DNA of 64,000 nt from Petaurus breviceps papuanus (taxonomy: Eukaryota; Chordata; Mammalia; Diprotodontia; Petauridae), in assembly GCA_028583685.1 (NCBI GenBank), contig JAMXIF010001183.1, positions 10,364,373 to 10,428,372 on the forward strand, written 5' to 3'. Below, piece after piece: positions 1-10,699 of this stretch. Position 1 is the stretch's first letter, and the number at the start of each line of letters is the position of its first letter. The translations under genes and the position numbers were made by a program. A model generated the notes under the pieces. It had not been told where the DNA came from. It searched no databases and saw only the letters and a program-made list of their open reading frames with translations.

Positions 1-317
1 AGCCACATTTTTAATTAAAGGAAAAGAAGTTCACAAAATATGAGTTTTAAAAGATTCAAGTTCATTTGGATATCAGGTTCTCTTGGAAATTCAAATTGGT
101 TTTAGTTTTGTACAAATTCAGTCTACCATCTTTCCCTTGCAAAGATTATTGAGAAATGTTCTGGCTAACAGGAATAGAAATTTTTCAATGGAATACTAAA
201 TAATACTTTCAAAACCATATTTGTCTAAACAAATAGGCTTCTAAACCCCTTGCATTCAGACAGTTTGAAATTCATTAAATACTAACTTGACTAATCTTTC
301 ATGAAGTATTTCCTAAA
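1..317. other. AT-rich single-copy sequence, nothing recognised
   Basis: I see no open frame of note and no repeat I can name before the SINE that starts at about 318. Confidence 0.5.
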
Positions 318-583
318 GGAATCTAGGTGGAACAATGGATAAAATACCAGACCTGGAGTCAGAAAGACCTGAGTTCAAATGCAGCCTTAGACACTTATAA
401 AGAATGTGATCCTGGACAAGTCACTTATTCTCTTTCTACCTCAGTTTTCTCTTCTGTAGAATGGGGGTGATAAAAGTGTCTACATCTCAGAGTAGTTGTA
501 AGCATGAAATGAGATAATATTTGTAAAGTGATTTTCAAATCTTAAAATGAGATATAAGATAATAAGATTATTGTTGTTGTTAT
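318..583 (+). mobile_element. CORE-SINE with MIR-type tail
   Basis: A tRNA-like head (ctaggtggaacaatggat) leads into a weak CORE (gacaagtcactta) and then a MIR-type 3' end (gttgtaagcatgaaatgagat) that closes in a TTG run at 571-583. It is near full length but diverged, so it is an old copy. Confidence 0.8.
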
Positions 584-769
584 AAATAACGATAATCAGA
601 TGAGGTTGCTTAGGTCCACCCTACCTAGAATGATGGGGAAGTATTTGGTAAAATAGATACAAGGAAAACAATGTAGAGATTAATCCCAAGAGTTTGGAAG
701 TAAATTAGCACCCTCCTCTTCATCTTTTATATTCTTATCCCCCAAGATAGATGTTTCTTATTAATTGGA

Positions 770-866
770 ATAAAGACAAGGACTGAACCTGTGATTTTGC
801 TATTAAAAGGAGATCCCAGGTAAGGGAATTCCACCTACCAATAGAAATTGGTTTATTTCCACCAAG
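770..866 (-). mobile_element. CORE-SINE tail fragment (third tail type)
   Basis: The segment reads aaggactgaacctgtgattt, then a block of the type ctacc.aatagaaattgg. Related tails recur at 49600-49745, 52375-52570 and 54855-54930. The apparent splice donor cag|gtaagg at 788-797 lies inside this repeat and need not be functional. Confidence 0.5.
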
Positions 867-906
867 ACAAGTGGTCTTGAAATTGGGAATATGTGGTAAT
901 TGACGT

Positions 907-1000
907 ATAATAATAATAGTGATGATAACTTGTGTTTACGATGGCAATATTTCCTATTTTCATAGCACTTTAGAGTTTACAAAGTGCTTCCTCATTAGCA
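907..1000 (-). mobile_element. MIR/Ther fragment, 3' part
   Basis: The text agcactttagagtttacaaa matches the reverse of the MIR 3' end, which normally reads as gcacttt.a.ggtttgcaaag. Only the 3' end remains. Confidence 0.4.
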
Positions 1001-1212
1001 AAAATTAAGTAGCCTGAAATGCATGACTGGGTTTTCTTCTTACGCCAACCATAGAAAAAAATCATTTACGATGGATCAAGACACTCCTGCAGTATTCTGT
1101 TCATTTGAGCCTTCTACATTTGAGGAGGGACACTGATAACTTTGGAAATAACACAGAGAAGGAGCACAATGGTGAATGCCCTAAAATTCATGCTATGTGA
1201 GGTTTATTAAAC

Positions 1213-1500
1213 GTGCTAGAGATGCTTAGGATGGAGGAGAGAAGACTTGAGGTAGAGGGGTGCATTAACAACCGTCTGAGTATTTGAAAAGCTGTCACAT
1301 GGAAAAGGGATTAATTTTATTCTGCTTGGCCCCAGAGGACAGAGTGAGGAGTGATGGTCAGAAGCTGTAAGTTACTAAATTCTGTATTAATTTAACTCTT
1401 AACTAGATGTTTGTCAGGCATTATATAGAAGAGATTTCTCTTGTTTCGATATAGATTATACTAGACAACTTCTGAGATCTCTTCCAATTTTGTGATTGTA
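1213..1500 (+). mobile_element. CR1/L3 LINE 3' end
   Basis: Landmarks appear in order: gagagaagacttgagg, then gtatttgaaaagctgtcaca, then ctgcttggccccagaggaca, and last the terminal ...gagatctcttccaattttgtga. This is the classic 3' part of CR1-clade LINEs, 5'-truncated, with small deletions near 1380-1440. Confidence 0.75.
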
Positions 1501-1624
1501 GTTAGAACTAACAAGTAGATTTGAGCATGAACACAACCTAACATCCTCCTGGTGTAGAGGGATCCTGTTTCATTGCATTTGATTTAATTCATCAAAAAGT
1601 TAAGGAGCACTCACTTAATGTAAG

Positions 1625-1711
1625 GCAGACATGTCAAACTTGTACCCCCAGAGGTCTCACAAAACTCACGCGTCACCTTTAGAGATGTTTTGTTTCAGTT
1701 TGACACCAATG
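1625..1711. mobile_element. Small hAT-like foldback fragment
   Basis: The ends are inverted: gacatgtcaaact at 1628-1640 faces agtttgacaccaatg near 1697-1711. This is the arrangement of short non-autonomous hAT elements. I could not make out a clean 8-bp target duplication. Confidence 0.45.
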
Positions 1712-1812
1712 ATACTAAGGTTTGTATTGAATGCTTGGCATACAATTACCAAATGAAACAATCTCTCTCCTTGAGGACCTTACGGTCTAAGTCCAGAAAA
1801 AAGTAGTATATA

Positions 1813-1813
1813 A

Positions 1814-1858
<45 letters not shown>

Positions 1859-1930
1859 GTCTGTCTGTCTGCATATATATATATATATATATACATAGAG
1901 AGAAAGGGGGGGGGAGAGAGAGAGAGAGGA
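1813..1930. repeat. Compound microsatellite (ATCT)n(GTCT)n(AT)n(GA)n
   Basis: About eleven ATCT units are followed by TGTC units, about ten AT pairs, a run of ten G and a GA run. Any open frame through it is low-complexity translation. Confidence 0.95.
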
Positions 1931-1939
1931 AGCATGGGG

Positions 1940-2068
1940 GTATAGGATAGGGTTAGCCTCTGAGTACTTAGACCATAGTTCAAGTTCTGCTTTATGAAAC
2001 ATACTAGCTGTGTGACTCTAGGTGAGTCACTTAACATCTCAGCATTACAGTTGAATCTGTGGTTATAA
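1940..2068 (+). mobile_element. MIR-type CORE-SINE, head and core
   Basis: The CORE gtgtgactctaggtgagtca at about 2011-2030 is preceded by a degraded head (gaccatagttcaagttctgc). The 3' tail is missing. Confidence 0.65.
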
Positions 2069-2214
2069 GACCCAGAAGCTGTCAACCTGTATTGGTAGCA
2101 AGAATTAACTCAGCAAAGAGATCTCTATGTGAACATCACAGGTATGGACAAAAAAATTTTAAAATTATGAAACAGGCACTAAACTCACTCAAATTCTTAC
2201 AACCCCGAATACTG

Positions 2215-2468
2215 TTAAAGACAGAACTAGGAACAATGCATAGAAGTTGCCAATAAACAGGTTTAGGCATGGTGGAAATAAAAGTTTTCTAATCTACGTT
2301 AAAATGAAATGGATTATTTTGGGAGGTTGTGAACCACCCCTAACTGGAAGTATTTAAGCAAAAGCTGATAATCACTTGTTGGAAATGATGGCGAGACAAT
2401 TCCTCTTCCTCTGTGGGTTGGACTGGATGTTCTCTGAGGCCCATTCTAGCTCTGAGATTCTAGGACCA
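2215..2468 (+). mobile_element. CR1/L3 LINE 3' end
   Basis: The text gaactaggaacaatgcatag is followed by aagcaaaagctgataatcac and the terminus gggttggactggatgttctc ... gctctgagattctaggacc. The order matches the last ~250 bases of CR1-clade LINEs. Confidence 0.8.
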
Positions 2469-2698
2469 CACTCCAGAAATACCCCTAAGGCTTTTATTCT
2501 GGTTTAATGTAATCATGGAATCCATTATCAGCAATGCTTAGTTAAAGATAAGCTTGTTAAAGAACTCTGAAAGTGGGTACGTGGATCAAAGTTTACGTTT
2601 AATATTTTGCAAATGTCCCTAAAATTATAGGCAATTGTCTCCTGATGGTAACAGTTCCATCTCTGGTATCTAATTTAATATACTAGCAGTGGAGGGGA

Positions 2699-2920
2699 AG
2701 TAGAATGGCATTGTGATGGACTTAAGACTTTGAATTCAGCCTCTTCTACTGACATCTTTGTTAATAGGACATAGCCTTTCTGAACCCCAAATTACCCAAA
2801 TCTGTAAAAATGAGGACAGATAATATGCTTGTGGAACTTGCACCTAAGGGTTATTGTAAAGCTCAGATGAGGACTGCATAAAAAACATCTTGGAAATTTA
2901 AAAGCTATATAAATTATAAT
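2699..2920 (+). mobile_element. MIR element
   Basis: A head-like part (gaatggcattgtgatgg) leads into ctgtaaaaatgaggac and a MIR tail (gggttattgtaaagctcaga ... aaagctatataaattataat). Diverged but near full length. Confidence 0.65.
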
Positions 2921-2929
2921 GACAGCTGA

Positions 2930-2959
2930 CATTTTGTAAACTTTAAAGTTTACAAAATG
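2930..2959. repeat. Perfect 30-bp palindrome
   Basis: The half-site cattttgtaaacttt (2930-2944) is followed directly by its exact reverse complement (2945-2959), with no spacer. It sits in a MIR 3'-end-like sequence between the MIR at 2699-2920 and a hAT fragment. Confidence 0.95.
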
Positions 2960-2977
2960 CTCTATTTGCATTTTGCA

Positions 2978-3075
2978 ACAAATCTGTTCTGTGAAGTTTG
3001 GTTTCCATCAAACAGCCACATTTGAGGACCTAGAAGGCAATATGGGGCCTTGAGGCTGCAAGTTCCCCACACCTG
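2978..3075. mobile_element. Right half of a hAT foldback element
   Basis: From ctgttctgtgaagtttgg through gaggacctagaaggcaatat to gcaagttccccacacctg the text matches the right arm of the complete copy at 49100-49302. The left arm is absent; the piece starts next to the loop. Confidence 0.7.
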
Positions 3076-3089
3076 AACAAGTCCATCAG

Positions 3090-3836
3090 GGTAGGCACCC
3101 TTCGCCTACAGGTCATTAGAGGAAAATATCATTGGAACCACTGCCAAGGGTTTGTGCAGATGTTTGGTGTATACAACAAGTAAAGAGGGTCACATTTAAT
3201 AAGAAACTAACAACATAAAACCTCACCCCATATCAGCTGTGCCATATGTATCATGGTAAGTTAGAGTAACAATGAAGCAAAATTTAAAAGTATCAAATTA
3301 AAGGGAGAGAGTACATTCCCCGACTCTGCTCAATGGGTCACTGATTCAATACATCATTTGTCTGCTTCCCTATTAGTCTTCCAGGAGAAACTTTACAGAA
3401 ATAGCAAGGCATACTAAACACATTAGAACTGATCCCTAACTTTCTGGGGATCCTTGCCTTCACACGGAATAGTCATCAACCTACCAAAGGAACGAAAGAG
3501 GGAAAGAGATAGGAAAGCAAGAGGAAGAGAAATGAATAGAGGGAGGGAGGATGGGGTATGATGTGCAGAAAGAATGTACACATGTGCTTTGATAGCACAC
3601 ATATGCCTTGACACTATGGTCATAAGGGACCTAGAGGAAAAATAACCAATTGCCATTGAAAGAGATGCAAGTTTTCCAGGAGGACTGTACTAGAATTCAT
3701 GGTGCATCTGTGACATCTGTTTTCCTGGAGCCATGAAAAGGGGAGAGGTGAGAAAAGGGTCACTAGGAAGAGATGGTAGTAAAATACTTGGAACACATTT
3801 CATTCATGCATAAAGAATTTAGTGAAACATATAATA
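3090..3836. other. Single-copy stretch, nothing recognised
   Basis: Includes a purine-rich patch at 3490-3555 (gaaagaggga, gagggagggagga). The 77-codon minus-strand frame here shows no family resemblance. Confidence 0.5.
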
Positions 3837-3837
3837 A

Positions 3838-3962
3838 GTATTATATTGCTTGCCTTCTTGATGGGTTGAGAAGGGGCTGGAGGGAGGGAGAGAACTTTAA
3901 ACTGAAAATTTTTAAATGAATGTTAAAAAATTTTAAAATAAGAGTCGATTTTTAAAAATAAA
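3838..3962 (+). mobile_element. L1 3' terminus
   Basis: The segment tattgcttgccttcttgatg, then ggctggagggagggagagaa, then aaaatttttaaatgaatgtt and an A-rich end is the extreme 3' end of the L1 type also present at 44375, 51285 and 60395. Severely 5'-truncated. Confidence 0.7.
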
Positions 3963-4117
3963 GAATTTCATGTAGAGCAAAAGGGATATTATCTGGTTCC
4001 ACTTTGTATAGTAGATAAGAGGGAGAAAATATTGACTAAAATAAAAACTCACCTAATTTTGACATAAGGATTCCCATCTGGCTTCTAGATCTATCCTTAC
4101 CAAATGACTGGATTTTA

Positions 4118-4268
4118 TTTAGGCACTGGAAGGAGATTTGGAGGCCATTTAGACCAACATGATCACTTTTCAAGTGATCACTTTTCAAGCTGAGCTTCCC
4201 TAAAGTGGAATGATTTATCTAAGTTGGCACAGCCTCTTAATGGCAGGTATCCAGATTCGAACCCAATA
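4118..4268 (-). mobile_element. MIR3-like CORE-SINE
   Basis: Reversed MIR3 landmarks are gcactggaaggagatttgga, ggcatttagaccaa and the reversed head (ccagattcgaacccaatact). A direct duplication of the 15-mer gatcacttttcaagt at about 4160-4189 has expanded the copy. Confidence 0.65.
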
Positions 4269-4427
4269 CTGTTTTTTTTTATATTATGCATTTGATTTCT
4301 GAAACATGTTCTTAATTTAGCATACATGGAAGTGTTCATGTATTGATCTCAGCAGGTACATGAACTTATATGGGAAAAAATTACACCTTTATTTTCACTA
4401 ATCTTTTGTTTCCTTTCTAACTGAATT

Positions 4428-4697
4428 TTAATAATAAAGATACCTAGGATTTATAAAGCACTTTAAGATTTGAAAAGTGCTTTTCAAATATTATATCATT
4501 TTGTCTTCACACTAACCCTGGGAGATAGATGCTATTATAATACCCATTTTGTGAATAAGAAGACTGAGGCAGAAAGAGTTAAGGTTCTTGTCAAGTTTCA
4601 CACTTAACTTAGTAAGTGTCTGAGGCTAGATTTGAACTAAAGACTTCCTGAATTCAGGTCCAACACTTTATCTATTGTGTCACATTGCTGCCTCTAT
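4428..4697 (-). mobile_element. MIR/Ther CORE-SINE, near full length
   Basis: Reading in reverse: the 3' end (aaagcactttaagatttg), the AT/GA core (ttttgtgaataagaagactg), and the head (gatttgaactaaagacttcc ... ctattgtgtcacattgctgcc). All parts are present. Confidence 0.8.
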
Positions 4698-5017
4698 TTT
4701 ATTTTATGCATGTAAATACTGTGAAGAGATCCAGAGATTTCTCCAGACTGCTAAGGGGATCCAGGGCACACATACAAAGGTTAAAACCCCTGCAATACTA
4801 CCCATGAATAGTACAAATTCACATGCACAACTTCAGGAAATTTGGACTATATGTCTTTGCTTCAATTTTTCCAATCAATCAGTTGTAGGTATTTTATAAA
4901 TTATTCATAGCAAATGAAAGAAAAGAGTTTGGTCTAAAAATCATCCTTCAGACACTTGGAAAGACATGATTTCCAAGCACATCTTGATTGATGACTGCTT
5001 ACTTCCTTCTGCTATCA

Positions 5018-5162
5018 TTAATAATAATCAGTCATACTTATTAAGCGCTGACAACATGCCAGGCTTTGTTCAGAACATAGCACTAAAAACATTCTCTACC
5101 CAGGGGGCTTATAGAATAATTGGGAAGACAGACAGGAAATAATACAGGGGAAGGGGATGAAC
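5018..5162 (-). mobile_element. L2 LINE 3' fragment
   Basis: The text ttattaagcgctgacaacat, then gccaggctttgttcagaac, then cccagggggcttatagaata is the reverse of the L2 3' end (which reads as a growth of ..tagtaggcgctcaataaatg.. on the other strand). Confidence 0.65.
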
Positions 5163-5639
5163 ACACTCAGAGGAAAGATGGGTGACAGCACAGGGCACAT
5201 ATAATTACAAGGTTCATCTATATTGTAGTTACTGTGTGGGCATAATTATAGAATTTTACAGCAACTCTGTATTTATGTAACAGGACCTATAATCTTCATG
5301 ATTTTGCAGCTATGTTCCACTAGAGGGAAGTATGTACTAATAAAAAAGCAAAGCCTCAAATTCTATGAGCATTTTTTAAAAAATGTGTAGAGGGGCCAGA
5401 CATATTTCAAATCCCTTTCCATTTTTTTAAACTATCTCAATAATCTAGTAAAACAGGGACAAGACAAAACATCATTGTACATAATTATGATAATATGGAA
5501 ACTAAAGCAAAGAGAGGGAATGACCTTGACCCGGGTCTGTATAAATTCTTTTAATTATATATATTTTATATTGTTATTCCTGAAGGGAAATATGTAGAAG
5601 ACCCACTGGGTTATCTCCAAAAAACATGAGTCTACCCAT

Positions 5640-5827
5640 AAGACAGAGACAGAGACATAGACAGAGAGAGACAGAGAGACAGAGAGAGAGAAAGAGAGAG
5701 ACAGAGAGAGAGAGAGAGACAGAGACAGAGAGAGACAGAGACAGAGACAGAGACAGAAACAGAGAGATAGAGAAACAGAGAGAGACAGAGACCAAGAGAG
5801 ACCGAGACAGAGAGAGAGAGAGAGATA
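5640..5827. repeat. Polypurine microsatellite (AGAC/AGAG)n
   Basis: About 190 bases made of agacag and agag units, purine apart from the C of each unit. Long frames on both strands (poly Ser-Leu, poly Arg-Glu-Thr) are translations of this repeat and are not genes. Confidence 0.97.
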
Positions 5828-5837
5828 GAAATATGAA

Positions 5838-5955
5838 GAGGCAGCATGTTCTATTGCATAGAAGTCTGGGGTCTGTAATTGGAACCAGGAAGGTTTGGGA
5901 TCAAATCTTACCTCTGACATATACTGATTGTGTGACTTAATTTTCACGATTTCAG
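5838..5955 (+). mobile_element. CORE-SINE, head and part of core
   Basis: The head aggcagcatgttctattgca leads to gaagtctggggtctg, gggatcaaatcttacctctg and the CORE start gattgtgtgactta. It directly follows the microsatellite and its 3' part is lost. Confidence 0.6.
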
Positions 5956-6057
5956 ATAACTCTATAACATGATGTTCTGACGAAGTTCTGATATATATTG
6001 GTAGAGGGAGTTTCTACTTCTAGAATTTCCTAAACTAATGAAATTACAGATGTGGTC

Positions 6058-6059
<2 letters not shown>

Positions 6060-6110
<51 letters not shown>

Positions 6111-6430
6111 GTTTTCTATTTTACATACATTGTGTGTATGTATATACAGAATATAAAACAATACTCTATATATACATATACAAATCTATATGGATACACA
6201 TACAGATTAAGATATATCTATGTACTATAGATATCTATATATGCCACACATCTATGTAGATACATATATACAGTATATCTGACATCTATTTATATATAGT
6301 TATATGGGCATATGTATACATATGTATACATGCATAGATAGATAGGTAGCTAGCTAGCTAGGTAGATGGTAGGTAGGTAGGTAGATAGATAGATAGATAG
6401 ATAGATAGATTAGATGATAGACAGATAGAT

Positions 6431-6489
<59 letters not shown>

Positions 6490-6490
6490 C
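6060..6490. repeat. Compound microsatellite: (AT)n, TA-rich, (GATA)n
   Basis: About 24 AT pairs at 6061-6108, then a degenerate TATA/CATA zone to about 6330, then GATA/GGTA/GCTA units to 6489. The GATA part is interrupted by gatgatagacagatagatg, which suggests two expansion blocks. Confidence 0.95.
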
Positions 6491-6502
6491 TTACAAAAGT
6501 TC

Positions 6503-6700
6503 ACAGAATCACAGATTTAGCACTAGAAGGGAATTCAATAGTACTGGTCTAACAAAGCTACAAAGTTACAAAAACTTTCTTTGTTGAGAAAATTGAGAGT
6601 CAAAAAAGTTACATGATTTTCCCAAGGTTACATGCAGAAAGTGTCAGAGCCAGAATCCAGCATTATTTCCACTGTACCAAGAAATTTCTCTGTTGTGTAT
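6503..6700 (-). mobile_element. MIR3-like element
   Basis: The text cacagaatcacagatttagc, then ctagaagggaattcaatagt, then agttacatgattttcccaag and agagccagaatccagcatta matches the reverse of MIR3. Confidence 0.7.
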
Positions 6701-7144
6701 GAAAAATGTATTGCTCCTACCTTAAAGGAATTTATAACATCACAAGAGTCAAGACAAATAAAACCTAGGCATCAACTAAAAGAAAATATTTATTCAAATA
6801 AATATTTATTGAATTCCTAGACAGACTAAATGGTCTCTTCATATGTAGTCCAGTAATTTTTCTTCTATCATTTTCAGAACTTCTTTCCAGATGTGAATTT
6901 CAGATAAAATGCAAATGATCTGAGCAAATATTCAATACTCTTATATAGATACAACATATAACTGCCCTTATTATTGGTCCTGTTATTTATGTGTTTCATA
7001 TGTCAAACCCAATATTGAGAGACTTCAATCATTAATAATATCTAAACATTTTAGAAATGGGAGCTAAAATCCTGGGTGAATACTTCTTGCAATGAAAGCT
7101 GTTCTTCCCTGCTGATCTCAAGAAACTGGGAGGGAAAAAAGCTT

Positions 7145-7255
7145 TATTTAGAGTCATAGAATCTTGGTTCAGCTCCTTACTAACCTGTGTGACATTAGAT
7201 TAGTCATTTAAACTCTCTGGACCTCTGCTTCCCCCATTAGAAAAACAAGTTCCTT
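7145..7255 (+). mobile_element. MIR fragment
   Basis: The core region ctgtgtgacattagattagt and tctctggacctctgcttccc is recognisable. It is followed at once by an L2 3' end. Confidence 0.6.
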
Positions 7256-7378
7256 GGATAGTCTTCCTCTCTTAAAATGGAAGTTCCTTGAGGCTTGAGA
7301 CTCTTTTTTTCTTGTATTTTTAATATCAGTGTTTAGCACAGTGCCTGGCACACAGAAAGCACTAAATAAATACTTTTC
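7256..7378 (+). mobile_element. L2 LINE 3' end
   Basis: The L2 terminus is clear: gaagttccttgaggcttgag, then tttagcacagtgcctggcac, then gaaagcactaaataaatact. The terminal short-unit repeat has expanded into the pyrimidine microsatellite that follows. Confidence 0.85.
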
Positions 7379-7560
7379 TTTCCTTCCTTCCTTCCTTCTC
7401 TTCTCCTTTCCTCCCTCCTTCCCTTTTACCCTCCCTCCTTTCGTCCATCCTTTCCTTCCTCCCCTCTTCCCTCCCTCCCTTCCTTCCTCTATTCCTTCCT
7501 TCCTTCCTTCCTTCCATCCTTTAATTCTTTCTTTCTTTCTATGATCTCTCCCTCTCTCTC
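7375..7560. repeat. Polypyrimidine tract (CTTC/CCTT)n
   Basis: About 185 bases almost free of purines on the plus strand, with CTTC, CCTC and TTTC units. It grew at the 3' end of the L2 copy before it. Confidence 0.95.
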
Positions 7561-7652
7561 TATCCCTCTGTTTATTTTACTACGAAATGAGGTGTTTGGG
7601 TTAGATGATGACCTATGATGTTCCTTTCAGCTTTAAATATATTATTATTATA
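7560..7652 (+). mobile_element. CORE-SINE tail of L2/CR1 type
   Basis: The text tgtttattttactacgaaatgag leads to gggttagatgatgacctatg and gttcctttcagctttaaata. This is the common ..ggactagatgacctctaaggtcccttccagctctaa.. ending, diverged. Confidence 0.55.
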
Positions 7653-7907
7653 AGGGAGCTAGGTGGCACAGTGGGCAGAATGCCAGACCTGGAGTTAGGA
7701 AAATCTAAATCCGAATCCAGCCTTAGAAATGTACTAACTGAGTGACCCTGGGCAAATCACTTAACCCTATTTGCCTCAGTTTCCTCACTTGTAAAATGAG
7801 CTGGAGAAGGAAATGGGAAACCACTCCATTAGCTTTGTCAAGGAAAGAAAACCCCAAACGTGGTCACGAAGATTTGAACAGGACTGAAAAATGACTAAAT
7901 TAAAATG
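7653..7907 (+). mobile_element. MAR1 SINE, full length
   Basis: The head gggagctaggtggcacagtg, the CORE gagtgaccctgggcaaatca (about 7739-7758), the tail start gagctggagaaggaaatggg and the BovB-like end (cacgaagatttgaacaggac ... aaaatgactaaattaaaatg) are all present, in that order. Confidence 0.9.
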
Positions 7908-8387
7908 ACTTTTGGTCATTTGGAAGTTAGAATCTTGATCTAAATAATGGATAATATTTGTAATAACAGCACTTTATACTTATGCCAGCCACGTTTTAAT
8001 ATTCAAAAAAGCTTCAATTTCCAAAGTATCCTAATGCTTTACAAAAAAATAACTGAGTAGAACGATTAAAAAAAATGGTGAGTCATCATTCTGGTTCAAC
8101 TTCTATTCACAAGACTAATTGCTCAAGTAAGGAGTCGCTTTGATTATAGGTGCTTAGTAAGTAAAAGGTATATTCTTTTCATAAGTATGTCTTTCAAAAG
8201 TCTTACATTTCAAACACAGCAGCCAGCCCTACCTGTCAACTGTCTTCTTGTGGTCACACAGACAGTCTTCATTTTTCACCCATAATCATTCCTAAAAAAA
8301 GAAACCACCTCATAAAAATGTTCCCCCATAGGAGTAATTGGGAGCTTTATTTCTGACCAGGTTATAAGCATCAAAACATCATGGTTA

Positions 8388-8538
8388 AGGGCAGCCAGGT
8401 GGCACAGTGAGTAAGAGTGCCAGCCTCAGAGTCGGGAGGACCCAAGATCGGCTCTGGCCTCAGATACTTAACACCCACACAAAATAACTGGTTGTGTAAC
8501 CTTGGGCAAGTTACTTAACCCCAACTGCTTAAAAAAAC
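8388..8538 (+). mobile_element. Poly-A tRNA-SINE, WSINE1-like type B
   Basis: The head gcagccaggtggcacagtga, then ataactggttgtgtaacctt, the end acttaaccccaactgctt and seven A. The direct repeat catggtta flanks it at 8380-8387 and 8539-8546, so it is a complete L1-style insertion with an 8-bp target duplication. Confidence 0.85.
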
Positions 8539-8549
8539 CATGGTTATGC

Positions 8550-9470
8550 TCAACAACCTTTCATAAAAGCAAAGACAGAGTAATTTAAGTCAGAGTAATT
8601 TAAAATGATAAAATTATGCAGGGTCCTATAAAATTGATGTAAATTTATCACACACATTGAGGATAGTTCAAGGAGTTTTCATGTACCATAAAGTACACAA
8701 AACACATAAGTAATGCAACTTTCAAATCATCTCTTTGACCTAAAATTAATATGGTAGGTACAACCAGCATTTAGCATCTTATGAATAATTATTTTGCTTA
8801 CTTTTGAATTTCCTTAATTTAGGAACGAGTTTAGCATATTATTTGGGTGTCCTAGGTCTCTTAAAAAAACCCAACAACTCTTCCTAAGGAACAATAGCTC
8901 ACATGTATATGAGTAATTAAGAATTGTTCAGATTGGATGAACACTGAGAAAGAGAAAGAGAGGAAGAGAAAGAGCATTTCTATTTATCAAACAAAAAATA
9001 AAAAGCACAATGTAAGGTCTTTGACAGGAGGAAATACTATGCTCCCCAGTGCTGAGCACGGTGCCCTAGTAGATAATGGGTTATAATTTAGATTTATTTA
9101 TTAGTTTACGTATAATTTATAAAAATAATAAATTATTTTTGAATTAATGTGGGTAATTAATAAATGGTTTTTTAACTAAGGTAATACTAGTAGGCATTCT
9201 AAGAGGTCATTTAATAGGGTTTTCGTCAACAGTTCTACCACAGATTTATTTAATGTATCAGGTTTCCTTCCCGTGGAGAACAATTGGTCTGGATCAGGGT
9301 TTCTCACTCAAAACTATGTGGCAATCAGTAAGATATCTAAATTCTACAGAACAGGTGGTTCTATCTTCTCCAGCATTAGTAGGGTTGCTGCCTATGGTCT
9401 GGGAGAAGAAATGTAGAAGGAAGAGTCTTCTTAAAAATTTTCTAAATTTTAAGAACTTTTTGATGGTTAA
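8550..9470. other. AT-rich sequence, mostly unrecognised
   Basis: Contains a short tandem pair (cagagtaattta) at about 8576-8602, a small GA patch at 8945-8975 and a TA-rich zone at 9080-9160. I see no gene. Confidence 0.5.
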
Positions 9471-9477
9471 AAAAAAC

Positions 9478-9560
9478 TCCTCTAGCCTTAATTTTCTCAT
9501 CTGTAAAACGACACACTTTAAACTAGATGATCAATTCTAGACCTATGATCTTATTATATG
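9478..9560 (+). mobile_element. CORE-SINE 3' part with L2-type tail
   Basis: The text ttttctcatctgtaaaacga is followed by aaactagatgatcaattcta and gacctatgatcttatta. The head is not visible. Confidence 0.55.
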
Positions 9561-9891
9561 AACCCCCAAAACCTTCCTCTTTGACTCCCCAGTGTCTTCT
9601 GAGAAACAGAAACAGCCACTAGAGAATTCCACACTGACACTCCACAATGATTGTGTTTGTTAGATCAGTGAAGAAATGAAGACACACGTCTCTTTTCCTC
9701 CCACTAGATGGCAGCACATCCTAGGATAACTCAATGAAGAAGAAACCAGGGCTACCTGTCAGGAATCCTTCATTTTCAATAAACAAATATTCAGTCTAGA
9801 GCTGCTGGTTTTCAACTTGGATGCTAAATCCCTGGTCCTCCAGATGGCCTAACCTGAAGCCTCATTACACGAGGCAGTCATATTACCTATT

Positions 9892-10120
9892 ATTCTTCAG
9901 TCATTTCAGTTATGACCCCATTTAGGGTTTTCTTGGCCAAGATACTGGAGTGATTCTCCATTTCCTTCTCCAGCTCATTTTATAGAAGAGGAAACTGAGG
10001 CAACAGGGTTATGTGACTTACTCAGGGTCACACAGACAGAAAGTATCTGAAATCAAATTTTAACTCAGTTCTTCCTGACTCCAAGTCTGGCACTTTATCT
10101 GCCGTACCACTTAGCTGGCC
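9892..10120 (-). mobile_element. MAR1 SINE
   Basis: Reversed tail (gggttttcttggccaagata, ctggagtgattctccatttc), CORE (agggtcacacagacaga) and head (gcactttatctgccgtacca). The extreme BovB-like end is shortened to cagtcatttcagttatgac. Confidence 0.88.
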
Positions 10121-10552
10121 TCACATTCTCTTCAGGGAAGCATGGTTTTTCCTTGAGTCAGGTAGAAAGTCATCCACTCCTGGGCTCCCACATTTAGCAG
10201 TGGGTAGCTGCCATTCCCAGGGAGAACTTCCCTCTGGCTTCTGGAGGAATCAGAATAATTTGAAGCCAAAATGTTGATATCAGGGCACTCTAAGAAAAAA
10301 GTATAAGAACTTTTAAAAGAAAAGGGAAAGAAAAAGAATCATAGTACGTTGATGTTAGGTTCTTTTTATCATAAACACAGGTACATGTGAAAAATTAGCT
10401 ATTTGAATGGTTAGATTAAGGGAGGGACAACTGAGCTGATCTATGTATGTGGACACTGCAAAAGAGACTAAAATGTGGCAATTACTCTAGGATACAACTG
10501 TCAAATTTACTCACATGCTCCCCCTTTTGACCATGGTTGCTTTTGTAATTTT

Positions 10553-10683
10553 TTTTTTTTTTTTTGCCTTTTTGTAGGGGGAAAGACAGAGCAATTAGGG
10601 TTAAGTGTCTGAGACTGGATTTGAACTCAGATCCTCCTGACTCCAGGGCTGGTGGATCTATTCAAGCACCACCTAGCTGCCCC
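10553..10683 (-). mobile_element. Poly-A tRNA-SINE, WSINE1-like type A
   Basis: A T-run (reverse of the A tail) is followed by agggttaagtgtctgagact, gatttgaactcagatcctcc and the head reversed (caccacctagctgcccc). Imperfect flanking repeats: ttgcttttgtaatttt at 10537-10552 and ttgcctttgcaatttt at 10684-10699, two differences in 16. The CORE-equivalent part is shortened. Confidence 0.8.
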
Positions 10684-10699
10684 TTGCCTTTGCAATTTT

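Noticed and set aside
788-797. Splice-donor-like cag|gtaagg
   Set aside because: It is inside a CORE-SINE tail fragment. A similar gtaag at 15460 is inside a MIR3 copy.
5555-5947. Long Ser/Leu-rich and Arg/Glu/Thr-rich frames on both strands
   Set aside because: They translate the AGAC/AGAG microsatellite. The same applies to the frames at 26588-27038 and 30768-31332.
6331-6490. Regular repeats considered as a CRISPR array
   Set aside because: It is a tetranucleotide microsatellite with no spacers; the genome is eukaryotic.
7329-7544. 71-codon Pro/Phe/Ser-rich frame
   Set aside because: It translates the CTTC polypyrimidine tract at the end of an L2 copy.
7653-7740. tRNA-like sequence at SINE heads, considered as tRNA genes
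   Set aside because: The heads keep only box-like similarity, continue into CORE and tail sequence and recur across the window, so they are SINE promoters and not tRNA genes.
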